Below are positions 61,381 through 64,000 of a stretch of DNA of 64,000 nucleotides, one piece after another. Origin of the DNA: Sipunculus nudus (Eukaryota; Annelida; Sipuncula; Golfingiida; Sipunculidae). The stretch covers positions 29,687,456 through 29,751,455 of the forward strand of contig CM049312.1 of NCBI GenBank assembly GCA_026874595.1. The letters are read 5' to 3'. Numbering within the stretch: position 1 is the first letter of the stretch; each line of letters opens with the position of its first letter. The position numbers and the translations under genes were made by a program. A model generated the notes under the pieces. That model was not told the origin of the DNA and did no database searches. It saw only the letters and a list, made by a program, of their open reading frames with translations.

Positions 61381-61448
61381 ATGGGAAATGAACCCATGAC
61401 CTTCTGATTGCCAGTCATCTGCTCTACCACTGAGCTACCTAAGATCCC
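61381..61448 (-). repeat. tRNA-like sequence without acceptor stem (SINE head or tRNA pseudogene)
   Basis: On the minus strand GGTAGCTCAGTGGTAGAGCA is a near-consensus D arm and A box (stem GCTC/GAGC), and ATGGGTTCATTTCCCAT is a T arm with a perfect 5-bp stem and a B-box-like core. The anticodon stem pairs at only three inner positions, and the 5' GGGATCT has no partner downstream. That excludes a working tRNA gene. Confidence 0.7.
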
Positions 61449-62106
61449 AAACCTGAACACTAGTCCATAATTAATATGGCATTAATATTTTTTCAGTAAT
61501 TAATACATATGAAGGGACACTATGACACTTAAATGTGTTGAACTAAGAACACCTAAATTACTTGTTGGTACACAACAAATTATATGAACAGGTACTATGA
61601 ACCACATAATAAGTCAACAATTAAGAAGTTAAACTACTTAAATATGATGGTCAACACCGGTACTGGAGACTTGATTTCAGACATCAGTATTCAGAATTAC
61701 TCAGACTCAAGTACCCCTTTCACCATGAATTAATAATGAGTGGAATCATTCTGCGTGACAACCACTCTCAAAAGACCAACTGCTCATTAAGGACTGAGGT
61801 GAGTCATTTTTCAACTAAAATATGCTGATTGGTGAAAACTGACAGCACAAGACAGATGTCCCTAATAATCTGTCAGTAGAAACCTGTCCTATCTATGCCT
61901 AGGTACAGAATTTCATACCTATACAGATAACTGTGGAGACACATAACAGCTGAGTGGGATGAAACCAGTCCTACCCTTGTGGTGATATGCACCGCTCTGA
62001 ATACTAATAAGCTCAAGTGAGCTGGGTTTCATGGTACTATCTGTCTCTGTTACAGTACTGATATGATACGGAGTCCTTTGGTAATTAAAATAAAATTTTT
62101 GCCATA

Positions 62107-62215
62107 AGGTTAAGTTTTTTTCTGTCTGCTTGTTTGGGTGTTAGAAGGATTAAACCAAAAACGATTTTACTCATTCCCAACAGAACTTTAAGCAAGTTGG
62201 AACATCAGCCAGAGA
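62107..62215 (+). repeat. Dispersed repeat family E, weak copy
   Basis: AAGGTTAAGTTTTTTTCTGT, TTGTTTGGGTGTTAGAAGGA, AACCAAAAACGATTTT and AGAACTTTAAGCAAGTTGG keep the family order but are strongly diverged. Confidence 0.45.
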
Positions 62216-62744
62216 AGAACATATAAATTTCAATGCTGCAGCTCTGTGGTCAATAAAACTCAGTTCTGAGAAAGGTGTGAGGCTCAGTGATTCGTATATA
62301 TATTTATATGACTGTGTGATACTGAAAGGTATAGTATTTAGATCTGTCTTCAGAACTTTATATGTTCTGCATTACAGAGTGTTTCTGAAACTCAATAACT
62401 GCCCATCAGTCAACAGTTACAAGTTAAACTGGTGCACCCCCAACGGCCACAAGTGTCATTTACAAGATAATAGATCTGATGGCTGAATTGCATGAATTAC
62501 AGTCCTATCACATCAAGAAGTTAAGTGCTTGAGAAAAATATGTAAGTAAATTTCACCGATATGCATTTTGCATAGGAACGAAGTATGTGAAATATATGAC
62601 CATACCGGTTTCAAGTGTATTTTGTGTACAATGTTCAACATGTTTGTTTGCTCTGAAAAATTGTAGAGTTTCTCTTAAGAGCGGAACTGATCAAAATAGG
62701 AACAGGTCCAATGTGGATTTGAAAGTGTGAATCTTTGACACAAG

Positions 62745-63055
62745 TAAAAACTTTCTACCCGCTTTGATAATAAAGCAATCTTCATTGATTTTTTAAGGCT
62801 ACTAGGAACACTTTTGTGGTGCATGGATTCATTCACTTCCTCTCAATAAATGTCCTGCATTGAGAATGAAACTGTCCCGGGGGTCACACAAGTGAATTGG
62901 GATTGGCATTATGCTCGCGACACCAACTCTCTGTCCATGGATCCTACTTCTGTCACCACTGTAACTGGTGAAACACTGAAAATACCTGTAATCTGTGAAA
63001 CACAAGTCAGACATTTTACCCGCTTTGTTGATAAAGCAAGCTTTATCAACAAGCC
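62745..63055. repeat. Short duplicated block with palindromic core
   Basis: TACCCGCTTTGATAATAAAGC at about 62756 and TACCCGCTTTGTTGATAAAGC at about 63018 are related, each followed by AATCTTCATTGAT or AAGCTTTATCAAC. In the second, TTGTTGATAAAGC and GCTTTATCAACAA are 13-base perfect inverted arms around AA. An 81-codon frame (62850-63095) overlaps it and is also open on the other strand. Confidence 0.5.
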
Positions 63056-63127
63056 CAGTAGAACCACGTACGTGTTCCCAGTTACATTAAATTAAAAGTC
63101 ATTTTAAAAAGAAAAAAATTGACATAC

Positions 63128-63653
63128 CTGACATGGTTTGTAAATATCCACAAAATATGGCCAGTTTCTTGTCACATGACCTGGGCATTGTTAGCGTTAC
63201 AACAGCAAGAAAGGCGGTGAGACAGAGAAAAGAACATCCTCCTCCGTATAATACACAAGCTGCTTGCCACGCATGAGACGGCAAGTTCGAGAAATGGAAA
63301 AATCCTCCATATATACCACAACTCTGTGAGAAATGTTTTGCGTTTCGATCTTTGATGCAGTAACTAAAAATTCCAAGAGAATTCATGTCCGTAGGATGAA
63401 CAATCCAAAATGGTTGGAGAAAACTGAAACTGCATGTTCCCGAAACCATCAGAGTCAATAACGCCCATAAAATGCCGATGGGCGTTAACATTGGATAGCA
63501 TTTAGTTCTTTCATAACTGTCTGTATCATCTTCGCAATCCTTCATTGCTTCCATCTCTTTCTCCCGCATCCTTCGCTCTTTTTCGTACTGAGCCTTGGCG
63601 ACATCTGGAATATCTCCAAAGCTCTGTTTTACTGTCACATCCATAGCGCTCAT
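63128..63653 (-). CDS. First coding exon of an LHFPL-family tetraspan membrane protein (partial gene)
   Basis: LHFPL proteins are four-pass membrane proteins of the claudin-like superfamily; vertebrate members act at synapses and in hair-cell mechanotransduction, but this one's role is unknown. The exon starts at ATG 63653 (A at -3; a second Met follows at residue 4) and encodes 175 residues plus one base. A charged N-terminus (1-54, with KERRMREKEME) precedes membrane segment 1 (about 58-79, IGILWALLTLMV). The first outer loop has W83, the GIFSYC motif (94-99) and C112. Then come NLPSHAWQ and membrane segment 2 (about 131-154); segment 3 begins at about 164. It stops at a consensus donor, CAG/GTATGT (GT at 63127-63126), exactly where the family continues with a conserved Tyr-Pro...Gly-Trp region. 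The long N-terminus is unusual. Later exons were not found in the window, so the first intron is long or its exons escaped me. The subfamily is not assigned. Confidence 0.85.
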
Positions 63654-64000
63654 TTTTTAATTTGTTGAAAAAAATGAGAAATGGAATTTTTAAATATTTT
63701 TTTGTTTCTTCAGTTTTCTTTCATCTTCTGAAGGATAGCACACTTATGCAAATGGAATAATCTTGATATACTGCTCACATTTTATATAAAGTAAAATGTA
63801 GCCTTTTAAAAATTATTTCAAATAATCATTAACCAAGAAAAAGTTAATAATCAGAAAAAAAACTTTCTTTTCAACCTTCATGTATGTCCCTCTAGAAAAA
63901 CTTTTGGGTGTCAGCAATATTGTGCAAGCCTTCCTCCAATTTGCAGCACACCTCTGTCTTTCCAATACAGCACAAGTTGCCACAACCAGTGCCTGCACGA
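63654..64000 (-). promoter_or_regulatory. 5' flank / possible 5' UTR of the LHFPL gene
   Basis: Upstream of the start codon on the minus strand there is an acceptor-like CTATCCTTCAG/AAG at about 63732, so the coding exon may be preceded by a non-coding exon further right. No TATA box or CpG island is visible within the window. A frame at 63813-63998 runs off the edge and is unsupported. Confidence 0.25.

Noticed and set aside
61381-61448. Functional tRNA gene
   Set aside because: D and T arms are good, but the 7-base acceptor stem has no partner and the anticodon stem is broken, so it is a SINE head or pseudogene.

Overview
The window looks like a gene-poor, AT-rich stretch of a metazoan nuclear genome. 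CpG is sparse over most of it, introns have GT/AG borders, short interspersed repeats are dense, and there are no operons or ribosome binding sites. The one gene I recognise, the first coding exon of an LHFPL-family tetraspan membrane protein, is animal-specific. The repeats (elements ending in an AGCTCAGCTGACT-type hairpin next to CCGT runs, tRNA-headed SINEs, hAT-type MITEs, GAGGTTATGTTTT-type short repeats) suggest a marine invertebrate, possibly a mollusc or other lophotrochozoan. That placement is an inference and could be wrong.

Layout. 0-5 kb: a 246-bp tandem duplication, a CpG-rich patch with homeodomain/POU-type sites, and a second imperfect duplication. 4.95-5.66 kb: a 31-bp minisatellite that is open in all three forward frames. 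8-14.2 kb: a dispersed repeat, then a 2.3-kb Helentron-like element inserted into an older MITE copy. 14.9-19.1 kb: a region open on both strands near 15 kb, an inverted repeat copy, and a CpG/GC-rich island near 18.8 kb. 23.6-26 kb: a 465-bp hAT-type MITE with an 8-bp target duplication inside another repeat, then two MITE copies head to head. 32.4-37 kb: another MITE, a good candidate exon at 32979-33100, several repeats, and a coding-like stretch at 36408-36884 broken by one in-frame TAG. 38.4-41.8 kb: a pyrimidine tract, a second Helentron-like element and a truncated third. 42.9 kb: a 220-bp LTR-like block with 27-bp inverted ends. 45-62 kb: tRNA-headed SINE pieces, another MITE, G-tract clusters, a perfect 25-bp hairpin and more dispersed repeats. 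63.1-63.65 kb: the LHFPL exon on the minus strand, whose intron runs leftward into the window.

Nothing here forms a pathway or operon. The most informative content is the nested transposon history. Two elements share matching ends but carry unrelated tandem-repeat interiors, and one of them cleanly interrupts a MITE whose intact relatives lie elsewhere in the window, so the insertion can be read almost to the base. Most open frames of 60-120 codons fall in repeats or look like chance. A few short exon-like segments lacking a start codon are better candidates and are listed with low to moderate confidence.
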